A stretch of 64,000 bases of DNA from Belnapia moabensis DSM 16746 (GTDB lineage: Bacteria > Pseudomonadota > Alphaproteobacteria > Acetobacterales > Acetobacteraceae), in assembly GCF_000745835.1 (NCBI RefSeq), contig NZ_JQKB01000004.1, forward strand, positions 141,058-205,057, read 5' to 3'. The notes under the pieces are model-generated. The model was not told the origin of the DNA. It worked only from the letters and a program-made list of their open reading frames with translations, and did not search any database. This document shows positions 1 to 9,788 of this stretch, piece after piece; the first letter of the stretch is position 1, and each line of letters begins with the position of its first letter. A program made the translations under genes and the position numbers.

Positions 1-759
1 AGGGCCGGTCATCAGCACATGGCCGTCCGCGCGCCATTCGATGTGGAGGTCGCCGCCGGGGAGGGTGACGGTCGCGGCCCGGCCGGTGAGGCCGCGGCGG
101 GCGGCGTTCACCAGGGCGGCGCAGGCGCCGGAGCCGCAGGCCAGCGTCAGGCCGGCGCCGCGTTCCCAGACCGTCAGGCGGATGTGCTCGGGGTTGAGGA
201 CCTGGACGAAGCCGATATTGGCGCGGTCGGGGAAGAGCGGGTCGTGCTCCAGGCGGGGGCCGAGGGTGGCGACCGGGGTGGCGTCGAGGTCGGGGACGAA
301 GAGCGTCGCATGGGGGTTGCCCATGGAGCAGGCGGCGGCGTCCTCCAATGGCAGGTGGAGGGTGTCCATGGCGCGGGCGAGAGGGACATCCTGCCAGCCG
401 AGGCGGGCGGGGCCCATATCGACGCGCCAGAACTCGCCGAGGCGATCGGCGGGCAGGTCGCCGGAGACGGTGCGGATGGTGACGCGGTCGGCGGCGGTCT
501 CGGCGGCGACAAGGGAGGCGATGCAGCGGGTGGCGTTGCCGCAGGCGCCGGCCTCGGAGCCGTCCGGGTTGCGGATGCGCATGAAGACATCGGCGCCGTC
601 GGTGCCGGGCTCGAGCACGATGAACTGGTCGCAGCCGATGCCGCGCCTGCGGTCGGCGATGGCGGCGGCGCGGGCGGCGCTCATCGGCAGCGTCTGGGCG
701 CGGGCGTCGAGCACGACGAAGTCGTTGCCGAGGCCGTGCATCTTGCGGAAGGGAACCAT
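1..759 (-). CDS. dapF: Diaminopimelate epimerase, C-terminus cut by window edge
   Basis: Interconverts LL- and meso-diaminopimelate in the cytoplasm, for lysine and peptidoglycan synthesis. The reverse strand reads [20 protein letters not shown] from an ATG at 759, the usual start of the family. Both catalytic cysteines are present: Cys73 in GACGNATRC and Cys208 in [10 protein letters not shown]. The frame stays open to base 1, giving 253 residues against about 275-280 in the family, so roughly 20-25 C-terminal residues lie outside. It follows the YjgR-type ATPase gene on the same strand with a 40-base gap. An alternative start at the second Met (741) is possible. Confidence 0.95.
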   Translation of the reverse strand, partial: MVPFRKMHGLGNDFVVLDARAQTLPMSAARAAAIADRRRGIGCDQFIVLEPGTDGADVFMRIRNPDGSEAGACGNATRCIASLVAAETAADRVTIRTVSGDLPADRLGEFWRVDMGPARLGWQDVPLARAMDTLHLPLEDAAACSMGNPHATLFVPDLDATPVATLGPRLEHDPLFPDRANIGFVQVLNPEHIRLTVWERGAGLTLACGSGACAALVNAARRGLTGRAATVTLPGGDLHIEWRADGHVLMTGP

Positions 760-799
760 CACGGGGGAGATATGCCCCGTGAGGCCGTCCGTTCCAACC

Positions 800-2398
800 C
801 TACCGTTTCAGGATGGAGCCCAGCACGCCGCGCAGGACGGCCTGGCTGATCTGGCGGCCGACCGAGCTGCCGATGCTGCGGGCGGCGGATTTCGCCATGG
901 ATTCGGCGACGCCCTCGCGCTTGCCGCCGCGGCCGGTGAGGATGTTGCCGAGGATGTCGCCCATGCCTCCCCCTTGGCCGCCGCCTTGCGGGATCTGGGG
1001 GATGCGGCTGCTGCGGGCGGGTGGCGGTGTCGGCAGGGGAGGAAGGGAGGTGGCGCCGCCCCAGGGGTTGCTGTCGCGGGTCGGGGCGGGGCCGCTGCGC
1101 CAGGGGCCGGAGGCGGGTGTGGCGGTGGCGCGGCCTTGCAGGCGTTCATAGGCCGACTCGCGGTCGATGGCCTCGTCGTAGCGGCCGGCGAGCGGGCCGG
1201 CCTTCAGCACGGCGGCGCGCTCCTCGGGGGTGATGGCGCCGATGCGGCCGCGGGGGGGCAGGATGCGGGCGCGCTCGACCGGGCTCGGCGTGCCGTCCTC
1301 CTGGAGGGTGGAGATCAGGGCCTCGCCGACGCCCAGATGGGTGATGGCGTCCTCGACGCGGAGCTTTGGGTTGGGGCGGAAGGTCTCGGCGGCGGCGCGG
1401 ACGGCCTTCTGCTCGGCCGGGGTGAAGGCGCGGAGCGCGTGCTGCACGCGGTTGCCGAGCTGGCCGAGGACGGTCGCCGGGAGGTCGAGGGGGTTCTGCG
1501 TCACGAAGTAGATGCCCACTCCCTTGGAGCGGATCAGGCGGACGACGGTCTCCACCTTCTCGATGAGGACCTTCGGCGCGTCGCGGAACAGGAGGTGGGC
1601 CTCGTCGAAGAAGAAGACGAGCTTGGGCTTCGGCAGGTCGCCGACTTCGGGGAGTTCCTCGAAGAGCTCGGAGAGCAGCCAGAGCAGGAAGGTGGCGTAG
1701 AGCCGGGGCGAGGCGATCAGCTTGTCGGCGGCGAGCACGTTGACGGCGCCGCGGCCGTCGGGGGTGAGGAGCATGAGGTCGGCGAGCGAGAGGGCGGGCT
1801 CGCCGAAGAATTGCTCGCCGCCGGCCTGCTCCAGCATCAGCAGGCGGCGCTGGATGGTGCCGATCGTCGCCTTGCTGACATTGCCGTAGGTGGCGCCGAG
1901 TTCGCTGGCGCGCTCGGCGACATGCGTCAGGATGGCGCGGAGGTCCTTGAAGTCGAGCAGCAGCAGGCCCTCGTCATCGGCCAGCTTGAAGGCGATGGTG
2001 AGCACGCCCTCCTGGGTCTCGTTCAACTCCAGCATGCGGGCGAGGAGCAGCGGGCCCATCTCGGCGACCGTCGCGCGCAGCGGGTGGCCCTGCTGGCCGA
2101 AGACGTCCCAGAGGATGGCGGGGGCGGATTCATAAGCGAAATCGGCCTCGCCGAGGTCGTGGGCGCGCTGCTCCAGCTTCGGGTTGGGTCGGCCGGGCTG
2201 GGAAAGGCCGGCGAGGTCGCCCTTGATGTCGGCGCAGAAGACGGGGACGCCGGCGCGGGAGAAGCCCTCCGCCAGGGTCTGCAGGGTGACGGTCTTGCCG
2301 GTGCCCGTGGCGCCCGCGACCAGCCCGTGGCGGTTCGCGCGCGAGAGGAGGAGGGTGCAGGGGTGCTCGCCCCGGCCGATCAGGATGTGGTCCGTCAT
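800..2398 (-). CDS. HerA/YjgR-type ATPase (DUF853 family)
   Basis: A 532-residue P-loop ATPase resembling E. coli YjgR and the HerA helicase C-terminal family. The start is the ATG at 2398 giving [18 protein letters not shown]; upstream in-frame codons are not family-like. The Walker A motif GATGTGKT is at residues 29-36, and a Walker B segment reading [11 protein letters not shown] follows in the second half. Near the C-terminus is a Pro- and Gly-rich linker, then a basic tail. Family members are cytoplasmic and their physiological role is poorly defined. It is divergent from rpmI and upstream of dapF. Confidence 0.9.
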   Translation of the reverse strand: MTDHILIGRGEHPCTLLLSRANRHGLVAGATGTGKTVTLQTLAEGFSRAGVPVFCADIKGDLAGLSQPGRPNPKLEQRAHDLGEADFAYESAPAILWDVFGQQGHPLRATVAEMGPLLLARMLELNETQEGVLTIAFKLADDEGLLLLDFKDLRAILTHVAERASELGATYGNVSKATIGTIQRRLLMLEQAGGEQFFGEPALSLADLMLLTPDGRGAVNVLAADKLIASPRLYATFLLWLLSELFEELPEVGDLPKPKLVFFFDEAHLLFRDAPKVLIEKVETVVRLIRSKGVGIYFVTQNPLDLPATVLGQLGNRVQHALRAFTPAEQKAVRAAAETFRPNPKLRVEDAITHLGVGEALISTLQEDGTPSPVERARILPPRGRIGAITPEERAAVLKAGPLAGRYDEAIDRESAYERLQGRATATPASGPWRSGPAPTRDSNPWGGATSLPPLPTPPPARSSRIPQIPQGGGQGGGMGDILGNILTGRGGKREGVAESMAKSAARSIGSSVGRQISQAVLRGVLGSILKR

Positions 2399-2428
2399 GG
2401 CAGGGTTTATAGGGCAGGCGGGCGGCGC

Positions 2429-2457
2429 TTGCATCCGGGGCGTGGCGCCGCTATACG
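2429..2457 (+). promoter_or_regulatory. Likely sigma-70 promoter for rpmI-rplT
   Basis: TTGCAT (2429-2434) and TATACG (2452-2457) are separated by exactly 17 bases in the divergent gap before rpmI. The transcript would have a leader of about 85 bases ending in a strong Shine-Dalgarno, AAGGAGG at 2539-2545. A compact GC-rich dyad near 2510-2527 lies in that leader. Confidence 0.5.
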
Positions 2458-2550
2458 CCGCCCCTCTCCGCGCGACGGGCTTGGTGGGCATGCCCGGCCG
2501 CGGCTTCGTGCGCCCTCGGGCGCGCATCCTGACCGGACAAGGAGGTCCAA

Positions 2551-2757
2551 ATGCCCAAGATGAAGACGAAGTCTTCTGTGAAGAAGCGCTTCAAGGTGAC
2601 TGCCACGGGCAAGGTGCTCGCCGGCCCCGGCAAGAAGCGGCACATGCTCCGCAACCGCTCCTCCAAGGTGAAGCGGCAGAACACCGGGACCCAGGTGCTG
2701 CGGCACCAGGACGGTCTGACGGTGATGCAATGGGCGCCCTATGGGCTGGTCCGGTAA
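2551..2757 (+). CDS. rpmI: 50S ribosomal protein L35
   Basis: A 68-residue basic protein of the large ribosomal subunit. It begins [20 protein letters not shown] and contains the family core [16 protein letters not shown]. Length is normal. It has a strong ribosome binding site (AAGGAGG, six bases before the ATG). It forms the first gene of an rpmI-rplT unit with a 13-base gap. The infC gene that often precedes rpmI is not here. Confidence 0.98.
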   Translation: MPKMKTKSSVKKRFKVTATGKVLAGPGKKRHMLRNRSSKVKRQNTGTQVLRHQDGLTVMQWAPYGLVR

Positions 2758-2770
2758 GGGGGTCTGAGCC

Positions 2771-3151
<381 letters not shown>

Positions 3152-3186
3152 TTTCCTTCCCCTCGCGGGGATCGAGTTGCGCAAGG

Positions 3187-3214
3187 GGCCGCTCCCGGCA
3201 GGGTGCGGCCTTTT
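3187..3214 (+). terminator. Hairpin plus T-run between rplT and pheS (terminator or attenuator)
   Basis: GGCCGC at 3187-3192 pairs perfectly with GCGGCC at 3205-3210 across a 12-base loop and is followed directly by TTTT (3211-3214). It could end part of the rplT transcript or attenuate pheST. No Phe-rich leader peptide was seen. Confidence 0.55.
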
Positions 3215-3234
3215 GCCTGTTTGGGACCTGATGC

Positions 3235-4317
3235 ATGAGCGATGACCTCGACGCCCTCCGGGGCGAGACCGCCGATGCCCTCGCGGCCGCCGCCGACCTC
3301 CGCGCCTGGGATGCGGTGCGGGTCGGCACGCTCGGCAAGAGCGGGCGGCTGACCGGGCTGCTGAAGGGGCTTGGCCAGGTGCCGGCCGAGGCGCGCAAGG
3401 AGCGCGGGGCGGCGCTCAACCGGCTGAAGGCGGAGCTGGAGGCGGCGATCGAGGCAAGGCGCGTCTCGCTGGAGGCGGCGGCGCTGGAGGCGCGGCTGGC
3501 CTCCGAGCGGATGGATGTGTCGCTGCCGCCGCGGGCGCATGCGCCGGGCGGGGCGGAGCTGGGCGGCATCCATCCGATCAGCCGGACCATCGAGGAGCTG
3601 ACGGCGATCTTCGGGGCGATGGGCTTCCGCGTTGCTGAGGGGCCGGATATCGAGAGCGACTGGCTGAACTTCTCGGCGCTCAACATCCCGGACCATCACC
3701 CGGCGCGGCAGGACCATGACACCTTCTATTTGCCCGCGGGGGCGGATGGGCGGCGGCCGGTGCTGCGGACGCATACCTCGCCGGTGCAGGCGCGGACCAT
3801 GCTGGGGCAGGAGCCGCCGATCCGTGTGATCGTGCCGGGGCGGACTTGGCGAGCCGATCACGATGCGACGCATAGCCCGATGTTCCATCAGGTGGAGGGC
3901 TTGGTGATCGACCGGGGGATCACGCTCGGGCATCTGAAGGGCTGCCTGATCGATTTCCTGCGCGCCTTCTTCGGCATCGGGGATTTGCCGGTGCGGTTCC
4001 GGGCTTCGTACTTCCCCTTCACCGAGCCTTCGATGGAGGTGGATATCGTGTGGAACCGGAAGACCGGTGAACTCGGCAAAGGGGGCGACTGGCTGGAGAT
4101 CCTGGGGAGCGGGATGGTGCATCCGCGCGTGCTGGCCAATTGCGGCATCGATGCGCGGGAATGGCAGGGCTTCGCCTTCGGGATGGGGATCGAGCGGATC
4201 ACCATGCTGAAGCATGGCATGCCGGACCTGCGCCCCTTCTACGAGAGCGACCTGCGCTGGCTGCGGCACTACGCGGCCGATCCGCTGTCGCCCCCATCCC
4301 TCGCGGAGGGTGTGTGA
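3235..4317 (+). CDS. pheS: Phenylalanine--tRNA ligase alpha subunit
   Basis: Class II aminoacyl-tRNA synthetase catalytic subunit, 360 residues, charging tRNA-Phe as an alpha2-beta2 tetramer with PheT. The N-terminal coiled-coil region (about 1-95) is followed by the catalytic core. Visible motifs are HPISRTIEELTAIF, the motif 2 region MFHQVEGLVIDRG, and motif 3 GFAFGMGIERITMLKHG. It is preceded by a hairpin with a T-run and is separated from pheT by one base, so the two are surely cotranscribed and translated together. Confidence 0.98.
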   Translation: MSDDLDALRGETADALAAAADLRAWDAVRVGTLGKSGRLTGLLKGLGQVPAEARKERGAALNRLKAELEAAIEARRVSLEAAALEARLASERMDVSLPPRAHAPGGAELGGIHPISRTIEELTAIFGAMGFRVAEGPDIESDWLNFSALNIPDHHPARQDHDTFYLPAGADGRRPVLRTHTSPVQARTMLGQEPPIRVIVPGRTWRADHDATHSPMFHQVEGLVIDRGITLGHLKGCLIDFLRAFFGIGDLPVRFRASYFPFTEPSMEVDIVWNRKTGELGKGGDWLEILGSGMVHPRVLANCGIDAREWQGFAFGMGIERITMLKHGMPDLRPFYESDLRWLRHYAADPLSPPSLAEGV

Positions 4318-4318
4318 G

Positions 4319-6790
4319 ATGAAGTTCACCCTGTCCTGGCTCCGCGCGCATCTCGAGACCGAGGCGCCGCTGGCGGATATCCTCGCCACGCTCAACACCA
4401 TCGGGCTCGAGGTCGAGGGGGTGGAGGATCGCGGGGCGGCGCTCGCCTCCTTCCGCATCGCGCAGGTCGTCGAGGCGGAGCAGCACCCGAATGCCGACCG
4501 GCTCCGCGCGCTGAAGGTGGATGCGGGGGATGGGAAGCTGCTCTCCGTCGTCTGCGGCGCGCCGAATGCGCGGGCCGGGATGAAGGGCGTGGTCGCGCTG
4601 CCGGGGGCCTTCATCCCGGGCACTGGAATCACCCTGAAGAAGGGCGAGATCCGCGGCGTCGCCTCGGAGGCGATGATGCTGTCGGCGCGGGAGATGGGGC
4701 TGGGCGACGACCATTCGGGGATCGTCGATCTTCCCGAGGATGCGCCGCTCGGCGAGAGCTATGTGCGCTGGGCGGGGATGGACGACCCCATCATCGAGAT
4801 CAGCGTCACGCCGAACCGGGGGGATGCGCTCTCGGTGCATGGGGTGGCGCGGGACCTGGCGGCGGCGGGGATCGGGCGGCTGAAGCCGCTGGCCGAGCCG
4901 CGGATCGAGAGCGTCTATCCCTCGCCGCTGCGCTGGGAGATCGCCGACAGCCGCGCCTGCGACTACGTCATCGGCCGGGCCATCCGCGGGGTGAGGAACG
5001 GGCCCTCGCCGAAATGGCTGCAGGACCTTCTGGTGGCGATCGGGCTGCGGCCGATCAATGCGCTGGTCGATGTGACCAACCTCTACACCCATGGCCTCGG
5101 CCGGCCGCTGCATGTCTTCGACGTGGCGAAGGTGCGGGGCGGGACGCTCACCTTGCGGATGGCAACGGAGGGGGAGGAGCTGGTCGCGCTGAACGGCAAG
5201 ACCTATGCGCTGACGTCGGAGGATGGCGTCATCGCCGACGAGGCGGGGCCGGAATCCCTCGGCGGCATCATCGGCGGCGAGCATTCGGGCTGCGACGAGG
5301 GCACGACCGAGGTCTTCATCGAATGCGCGCTGTTCGACCCGGTGCGCATCGCGCTTTCCGGTCGGCGGCACGACATCCGCACCGATGCGCGGGCGCGGTT
5401 CGAGCGCGGGGTGGACCCGGCGCTGCCGGCGCATGCCCTCGACCTCGCCACCTGGACCATGCAGGAGCTGTGCGGCGGCGAGGCGAGCGAGGTCTCGGTG
5501 GCCGGCACGCCGCCGGCCTGGCAGCGCAGCGCGACGCTGCGCTTCGCGCGGCTGGCGGGGCTCGGCGGCGCCGAGGTAGCGCCGGATGAGGCGGTCGGCA
5601 TCCTCGAGCGGCTGGGCTTCGCCGTCGAGGCGCGGGATGCGGAGCGGGTGACGGTGGCGGTGCCGCCGTGGCGGAACGACATCGCCGGGGCCGGGGGCCT
5701 CGATCAGGCGCCGGGGTTGCCGGCGGAGCGGGCGCGGGCGGCGGCGGAGGGCTGTGCCGAAGTGGAGCCGGAGGCCGACCTCGTCGAGGAGGTGCTGCGC
5801 ATCCGCGGGCTCGACCGGGTGCCGCCGGTCTCGCTGCCGGTCGCGGGCATCGTGCCGCCGCCGGCGCTGAGTGCGAAGCAGGCGCGGGCGGTGCTGGCGC
5901 GGCGGGTGCTGGCGGCGCGGGGGATGCTGGATTGCGTCGGCTTCGGCTTCCTCGAGGCGAAGGTGGCGTCGCTGTTCGGGGAGACGCCGGCGGCGCTGCG
6001 GCTGGAGAACCCGATCGCGGCCGATCTCGACCAGATGCGCCCGACGCCGGTCGCCAGCCTGTTGCAGGCGGCGGCGCGGAATGCGGCACGGGGCTATCCG
6101 GATGTGGCGCTGGCGGAGCTGGGGGCGGCGTACCGGGATGCTTCGCCGGAGGGGCAGTTGCAGGTCGCGGCCGGGGTGCGGACGGGGCATACGCCACGGC
6201 ACTGGGCGGAGGCCTCGCGCGCCGTCGATGCGATGGATGCCAAGGGCGATGCGCTGGCCGTGCTGGCGGCGCTCGGGGTGCCGATGGCGGCCGTCAGCGT
6301 CACCGCGGATGCGCCGGGCTTCTATCATCCGGGGCGGAGCGGGGTGCTGCGGCAGGGGCCGAAGACGGTGCTCGCCACCTTCGGCGAGATCCATCCGCGG
6401 GTCGCGGCGGCGCTCGACCTCGCCGGACCAGCCGTGGCCTTCGAGGTCTTCCTTGATGCCATCCCCGAGCCGAAACGGCGGAAGAAGGGGGCGCCCGACC
6501 TGCCGGCCTTCCAGCCGGTACGGCGGGACTTCGCCTTCCTCGTCGATGAGGGGGTCGCGGCCGAGGCGGTGCTGCGGGCGGCGCGGGGGGCGGACAAGGC
6601 GCTCATCGCCGAGGTGGTGCTGTTCGACCGCTATGCCGGGGACAAGCTGCCGGAGGGCAAGGTGAGCCTCGCCATCCAGGCCGTGCTGCAGCCGCGCGAG
6701 GCGACGCTGACCGATGCCGAGATCGAGGCGGCGGCGGCGAAGATCGTGGCGGCGGTGGCGAAGGCGACGGGGGCCACGCTGCGCGGCTGA
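4319..6790 (+). CDS. pheT: Phenylalanine--tRNA ligase beta subunit
   Basis: An 823-residue subunit that recognises and edits on tRNA-Phe. The start ATG at 4319 gives MKFTLSWLRAHLETEAP, one base after the pheS stop. Order: tRNA-binding OB domain (about 40-150), B3/B4 editing region, B5, catalytic-like domain, and C-terminal ferredoxin-fold anticodon-binding domain (about 730-823). Between WRNDIA and EADLVEEVLRIRGLD of the B5 region lies an extra segment of about 28 residues (LDQAPGLPAERARAAAEG at its core) that most bacterial PheT proteins lack. The frame is intact across it, so it is a lineage insertion rather than an error. Confidence 0.97.
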   Translation: MKFTLSWLRAHLETEAPLADILATLNTIGLEVEGVEDRGAALASFRIAQVVEAEQHPNADRLRALKVDAGDGKLLSVVCGAPNARAGMKGVVALPGAFIPGTGITLKKGEIRGVASEAMMLSAREMGLGDDHSGIVDLPEDAPLGESYVRWAGMDDPIIEISVTPNRGDALSVHGVARDLAAAGIGRLKPLAEPRIESVYPSPLRWEIADSRACDYVIGRAIRGVRNGPSPKWLQDLLVAIGLRPINALVDVTNLYTHGLGRPLHVFDVAKVRGGTLTLRMATEGEELVALNGKTYALTSEDGVIADEAGPESLGGIIGGEHSGCDEGTTEVFIECALFDPVRIALSGRRHDIRTDARARFERGVDPALPAHALDLATWTMQELCGGEASEVSVAGTPPAWQRSATLRFARLAGLGGAEVAPDEAVGILERLGFAVEARDAERVTVAVPPWRNDIAGAGGLDQAPGLPAERARAAAEGCAEVEPEADLVEEVLRIRGLDRVPPVSLPVAGIVPPPALSAKQARAVLARRVLAARGMLDCVGFGFLEAKVASLFGETPAALRLENPIAADLDQMRPTPVASLLQAAARNAARGYPDVALAELGAAYRDASPEGQLQVAAGVRTGHTPRHWAEASRAVDAMDAKGDALAVLAALGVPMAAVSVTADAPGFYHPGRSGVLRQGPKTVLATFGEIHPRVAAALDLAGPAVAFEVFLDAIPEPKRRKKGAPDLPAFQPVRRDFAFLVDEGVAAEAVLRAARGADKALIAEVVLFDRYAGDKLPEGKVSLAIQAVLQPREATLTDAEIEAAAAKIVAAVAKATGATLRG

Positions 6791-6797
6791 ACCGGGG

Positions 6798-6829
6798 GCC
6801 GGCCAATCCAGTGCTTTGACTTGGCCGGC
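6798..6829 (+). terminator. Inverted repeat after pheT
   Basis: GCCGGCCAA (6798-6806) pairs perfectly with TTGGCCGGC (6821-6829) over a 14-base loop, starting eight bases after the pheT stop. There is no T-run, so a factor-independent terminator is only likely. Its right arm overlaps the -35 of the putative lepA promoter. Confidence 0.4.
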
Positions 6830-6843
6830 ACCTGCCTTATCTG
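6816..6843 (+). promoter_or_regulatory. Candidate promoter for lepA
   Basis: TTGACT (6816-6821) and TATCTG (6838-6843) with a 16-base spacer. A second hairpin, GGCCGGG/CCCGGCC at 6855-6861 and 6871-6877, sits in the resulting leader just before lepA. Confidence 0.4.
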
Positions 6844-6888
6844 CAACTGCAAGAGGCCGGGCATCCCAGACCCGGCCGCCGGAATCCC

Positions 6889-8694
6889 ATGCCCGACACT
6901 CCGCTCGCCCGCATCCGCAATTTCTCCATCATCGCCCATATCGACCATGGGAAGTCGACGCTCGCCGACCGGCTGATCCAGGCCACCGGCACCGTGACGG
7001 CGCGGGAGATGAAGGAACAGCTCCTCGACAACATGGAGTTGGAGCGGGAGCGGGGCATCACCATCAAGGCGCAGACGGTGCGGCTGGCCTATCAGGCGAA
7101 GGACGGGGAGACCTATATCCTCAACCTGATGGACACGCCGGGGCATGTGGACTTCGCCTATGAGGTGAGCCGGAGCCTCGCGGCCTGCGAGGGCTCGCTG
7201 CTGGTCGTCGATGCCTCGCAGGGGGTGGAGGCGCAGACGCTCGCGAATGTCTACCAGGCGATCGACGCGAACCACGAGATCGTCCCGGTGCTGAACAAGA
7301 TCGACCTTCCGGCCGCGGAGCCGGAGCGGGTGAAGCAGCAGATCGAGGATGTCATCGGCATCGACGCCTCGGATGCGGTGGAGATCAGCGCCAAGACGGG
7401 CCTCAACATCGAGGGCGTGCTGGAGGCGATCGTCACGCGCCTGCCGCCACCGACCGGCGATGCCTCGAAGACGCTGACCGCGCTGCTGGTCGACAGCTGG
7501 TACGACGCCTATCTCGGCGTGGTCGTGCTGGTGCGGGTGCGGGACGGGCATCTGCGCAAGGGCCAGCGCATCCGCATGATGTCGAACGGCGCGGTGCATA
7601 CCGTGGAGCAGGTCGGCGTCTTCACGCCGAAGATGGTCCAGGTGGAAAGCCTCGGGCCGGGCGAGATGGGTTACGTCACCGCCGCCATCAAGACGGTGGC
7701 CGACACCAATGTCGGTGACACCCTGACCGACGACCGCAACCCGGCCGAGGAAGCGCTGCCCGGCTTCAAGCCAAGCATCCCCGTGGTCTGGTGCGGGCTC
7801 TACCCGGTCGACGCCGATGATTTCGAGAAGCTGCGCGAGAGCGTCGGCAAGCTCAGGCTCAACGACAGCAGCTTCCACTACGAGATGGAAACCAGCGCGG
7901 CGCTGGGCTTGGGCTATCGCTGCGGCTTCCTCGGGCTGCTGCACCTCGAGATCGTGCAGGAGCGGCTGTCGCGCGAGTTCGACCTCGACCTGATCGCGAC
8001 GGCGCCCTCCGTCGTCTACAAGCTCCGCCGGACGAACGGGGTGACGGAGGACCTGCACAACCCGGCCGACATGCCGGACCCCTCGCTCATCGAGGAGATC
8101 GAGGAGCCGTGGATCAAGGCGACCATCATGGTGCCGGACGAGTATCTCGGCCCCGTGCTGACGCTCTGCAACGAGCGGCGCGGGCGGCAGGTCGAGCTGA
8201 CCTATGTCGGCACCCGCGCCATGGCGGTCTACCGGCTGCCGCTGAACGAGGTGGTGTTCGACTTCTACGACCGGCTGAAGTCGCTCAGCCGCGGCTATGC
8301 CAGCTTCGACTACCAGGTCGATGGCTACGAGGCCGGCGACCTGGTGAAGATCTCCATCCTGGTGAATGCCGAGCCGGTGGATGCGCTGTCCTTCATGGCG
8401 CATCGCAGCCAGGCCGACAGGCGCGGCCGGCAGATTTGCGAGCGGCTGAAGGAGCTGATCCCGCGCCAGCTCTTCAAGATCCCGATCCAGGCGGCGATCG
8501 GCGGGCGGGTGATCGCGCGCGAGACCATCTCCGCCATGTCGAAGGACGTGACGGCCAAGTGCTATGGCGGCGACATCAGCCGCAAGCGGAAGCTCCTCGA
8601 CAAGCAGAAGGAGGGCAAGAAGCGCATGCGGCAATTCGGCAAGGTCGAGATCCCGCAGAGCGCCTTCATCGCGGCCCTGAAAATGGACGCCTGA
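6889..8694 (+). CDS. lepA: Elongation factor 4 (LepA), ribosomal back-translocase GTPase
   Basis: A 601-residue translational GTPase, the family's normal length, acting on the ribosome under stress and in 30S biogenesis. G1 reads [13 protein letters not shown] near residue 16, with switch region [23 protein letters not shown] and NKIDLP following. EF-G-like domains III and V and the LepA-specific C-terminal domain (to [19 protein letters not shown]) are present. It is monocistronic here, with its own candidate promoter and a weak hairpin downstream. Confidence 0.98.
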   Translation: MPDTPLARIRNFSIIAHIDHGKSTLADRLIQATGTVTAREMKEQLLDNMELERERGITIKAQTVRLAYQAKDGETYILNLMDTPGHVDFAYEVSRSLAACEGSLLVVDASQGVEAQTLANVYQAIDANHEIVPVLNKIDLPAAEPERVKQQIEDVIGIDASDAVEISAKTGLNIEGVLEAIVTRLPPPTGDASKTLTALLVDSWYDAYLGVVVLVRVRDGHLRKGQRIRMMSNGAVHTVEQVGVFTPKMVQVESLGPGEMGYVTAAIKTVADTNVGDTLTDDRNPAEEALPGFKPSIPVVWCGLYPVDADDFEKLRESVGKLRLNDSSFHYEMETSAALGLGYRCGFLGLLHLEIVQERLSREFDLDLIATAPSVVYKLRRTNGVTEDLHNPADMPDPSLIEEIEEPWIKATIMVPDEYLGPVLTLCNERRGRQVELTYVGTRAMAVYRLPLNEVVFDFYDRLKSLSRGYASFDYQVDGYEAGDLVKISILVNAEPVDALSFMAHRSQADRRGRQICERLKELIPRQLFKIPIQAAIGGRVIARETISAMSKDVTAKCYGGDISRKRKLLDKQKEGKKRMRQFGKVEIPQSAFIAALKMDA

Positions 8695-8702
8695 CGGGCT
8701 TG

Positions 8703-8722
8703 GGGGTTGATTTCTAAACCCC
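8703..8722 (+). terminator. Weak hairpin after lepA
   Basis: GGGGTT (8703-8708) pairs with AACCCC (8717-8722) over an 8-base loop, nine bases after the lepA stop. No clear T-run follows; a weak terminator at most. Confidence 0.25.
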
Positions 8723-8770
8723 ATGTCATCTAAGCGGCGCGTCGGAACGCCGTCGAACCGGGAGAACTCC

Positions 8771-9745
8771 ATGAATCGCGTGATGCGCCGTGCCTTGCTG
8801 GCGATGTCCCTTCTGACTGCAGGGCCGGCCATGGCGCAGCAATTCCCTGGCCGCACCATCACCGTCGTCGTGCCCTTCGCGGCCGGCGGGCCGACCGACA
8901 CCGTCTCTCGCCTTGTCGCCGAGGGGATCGGGCGCGAGCTCGGCCAGACCGTCGTCGTCGAGAATGCCGGCGGGGCGGGCGGCACGATCGGCTCGCAGCG
9001 CGTGGCGCAGGCGCGGCCGGACGGCTACACGCTGCTGCTGCACCATATCGGCATGGCGACGACGCCGACGCTTTACCGGCGGCTCGGCTACGATCCGGTC
9101 GGCGGCTTCGAGCCGATCGGCCTCATCACCGAGGTGCCGATGACGCTGGTCGCCAAGAAGGACTTCCCGGCGACGACGCTGCAGGAGGCGATCTCGGTGA
9201 TCCGGCGGGATCGGGAGAACCTGAACTACGCCAATGCCGGGATCGGGGCGGCGAGCCATCTTTGCGGGCTGCTGCTGATGAAGGCGGTCGATGCGCCGAT
9301 GACGACGGTGCCCTTCCGCGGCACCGGGCCGGCGATGCAGGAGATCCTGGCGGGCCGTATCGACCTGATGTGCGACCAGACGACCAACACCACCGAGCAG
9401 ATCAATGCCGGTGCGCTGCGCGTCTTCTCGGTCACCACCGAGAGCCGCATCGCGGCGCTGCCGAATGTGCCGACCTCGGCCGAGGCGGGGCTGCCGGCCT
9501 TCCAAGTGAGCGTGTGGCACGGGCTCTATGCACCGAAAGGCACGCCGGCGCCGGTGGTGCAGCGGCTCTCGCAGGCGCTGCAGGTGGCGCTGCGGGACGA
9601 GAAGCTGGTGGCGCGCTTCGCCGAACTCGGCACCACGCCGGTCGCGCAGGAGCGGGCGACGCCGGAGGCGCATCGGGCCTTCTGGCAGGCGGATATCGCC
9701 AAGTGGCGGCCGATCATCCAGGCGGCGGGGCAGTACGCGGACTAA
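8771..9745 (+). CDS. Bug/TctC-family periplasmic solute receptor
   Basis: A 324-residue tripartite tricarboxylate transporter-type binding protein. The ATG at 8771 is preceded by GGGAGAA and gives a Sec signal peptide ending AMA|QQ near residue 22. The mature protein starts with the family signature FPGRTITVVVPFAAGGPTDT. It retains GGAGGTIGSQRVAQARPDGYTLL and PFRGTGPAMQEILAGRIDLM. Substrates of this family are usually organic acids. No TctA/TctB membrane genes are adjacent, so it is an orphan receptor. It is convergent with the LysR gene. Confidence 0.93.
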   Translation: MNRVMRRALLAMSLLTAGPAMAQQFPGRTITVVVPFAAGGPTDTVSRLVAEGIGRELGQTVVVENAGGAGGTIGSQRVAQARPDGYTLLLHHIGMATTPTLYRRLGYDPVGGFEPIGLITEVPMTLVAKKDFPATTLQEAISVIRRDRENLNYANAGIGAASHLCGLLLMKAVDAPMTTVPFRGTGPAMQEILAGRIDLMCDQTTNTTEQINAGALRVFSVTTESRIAALPNVPTSAEAGLPAFQVSVWHGLYAPKGTPAPVVQRLSQALQVALRDEKLVARFAELGTTPVAQERATPEAHRAFWQADIAKWRPIIQAAGQYAD

Positions 9746-9788
9746 TTCCCCGCCACGCTGCGGAGGGACACCAGGCGAGGAGTAGGCC

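Noticed and set aside
41..2563. Very long forward open frame of 840 codons opposite dapF and the YjgR-type ATPase
   Set aside because: It is antisense to two genes with clear family motifs and is Gly/Ala/Arg-rich low-information sequence, an effect of high GC.
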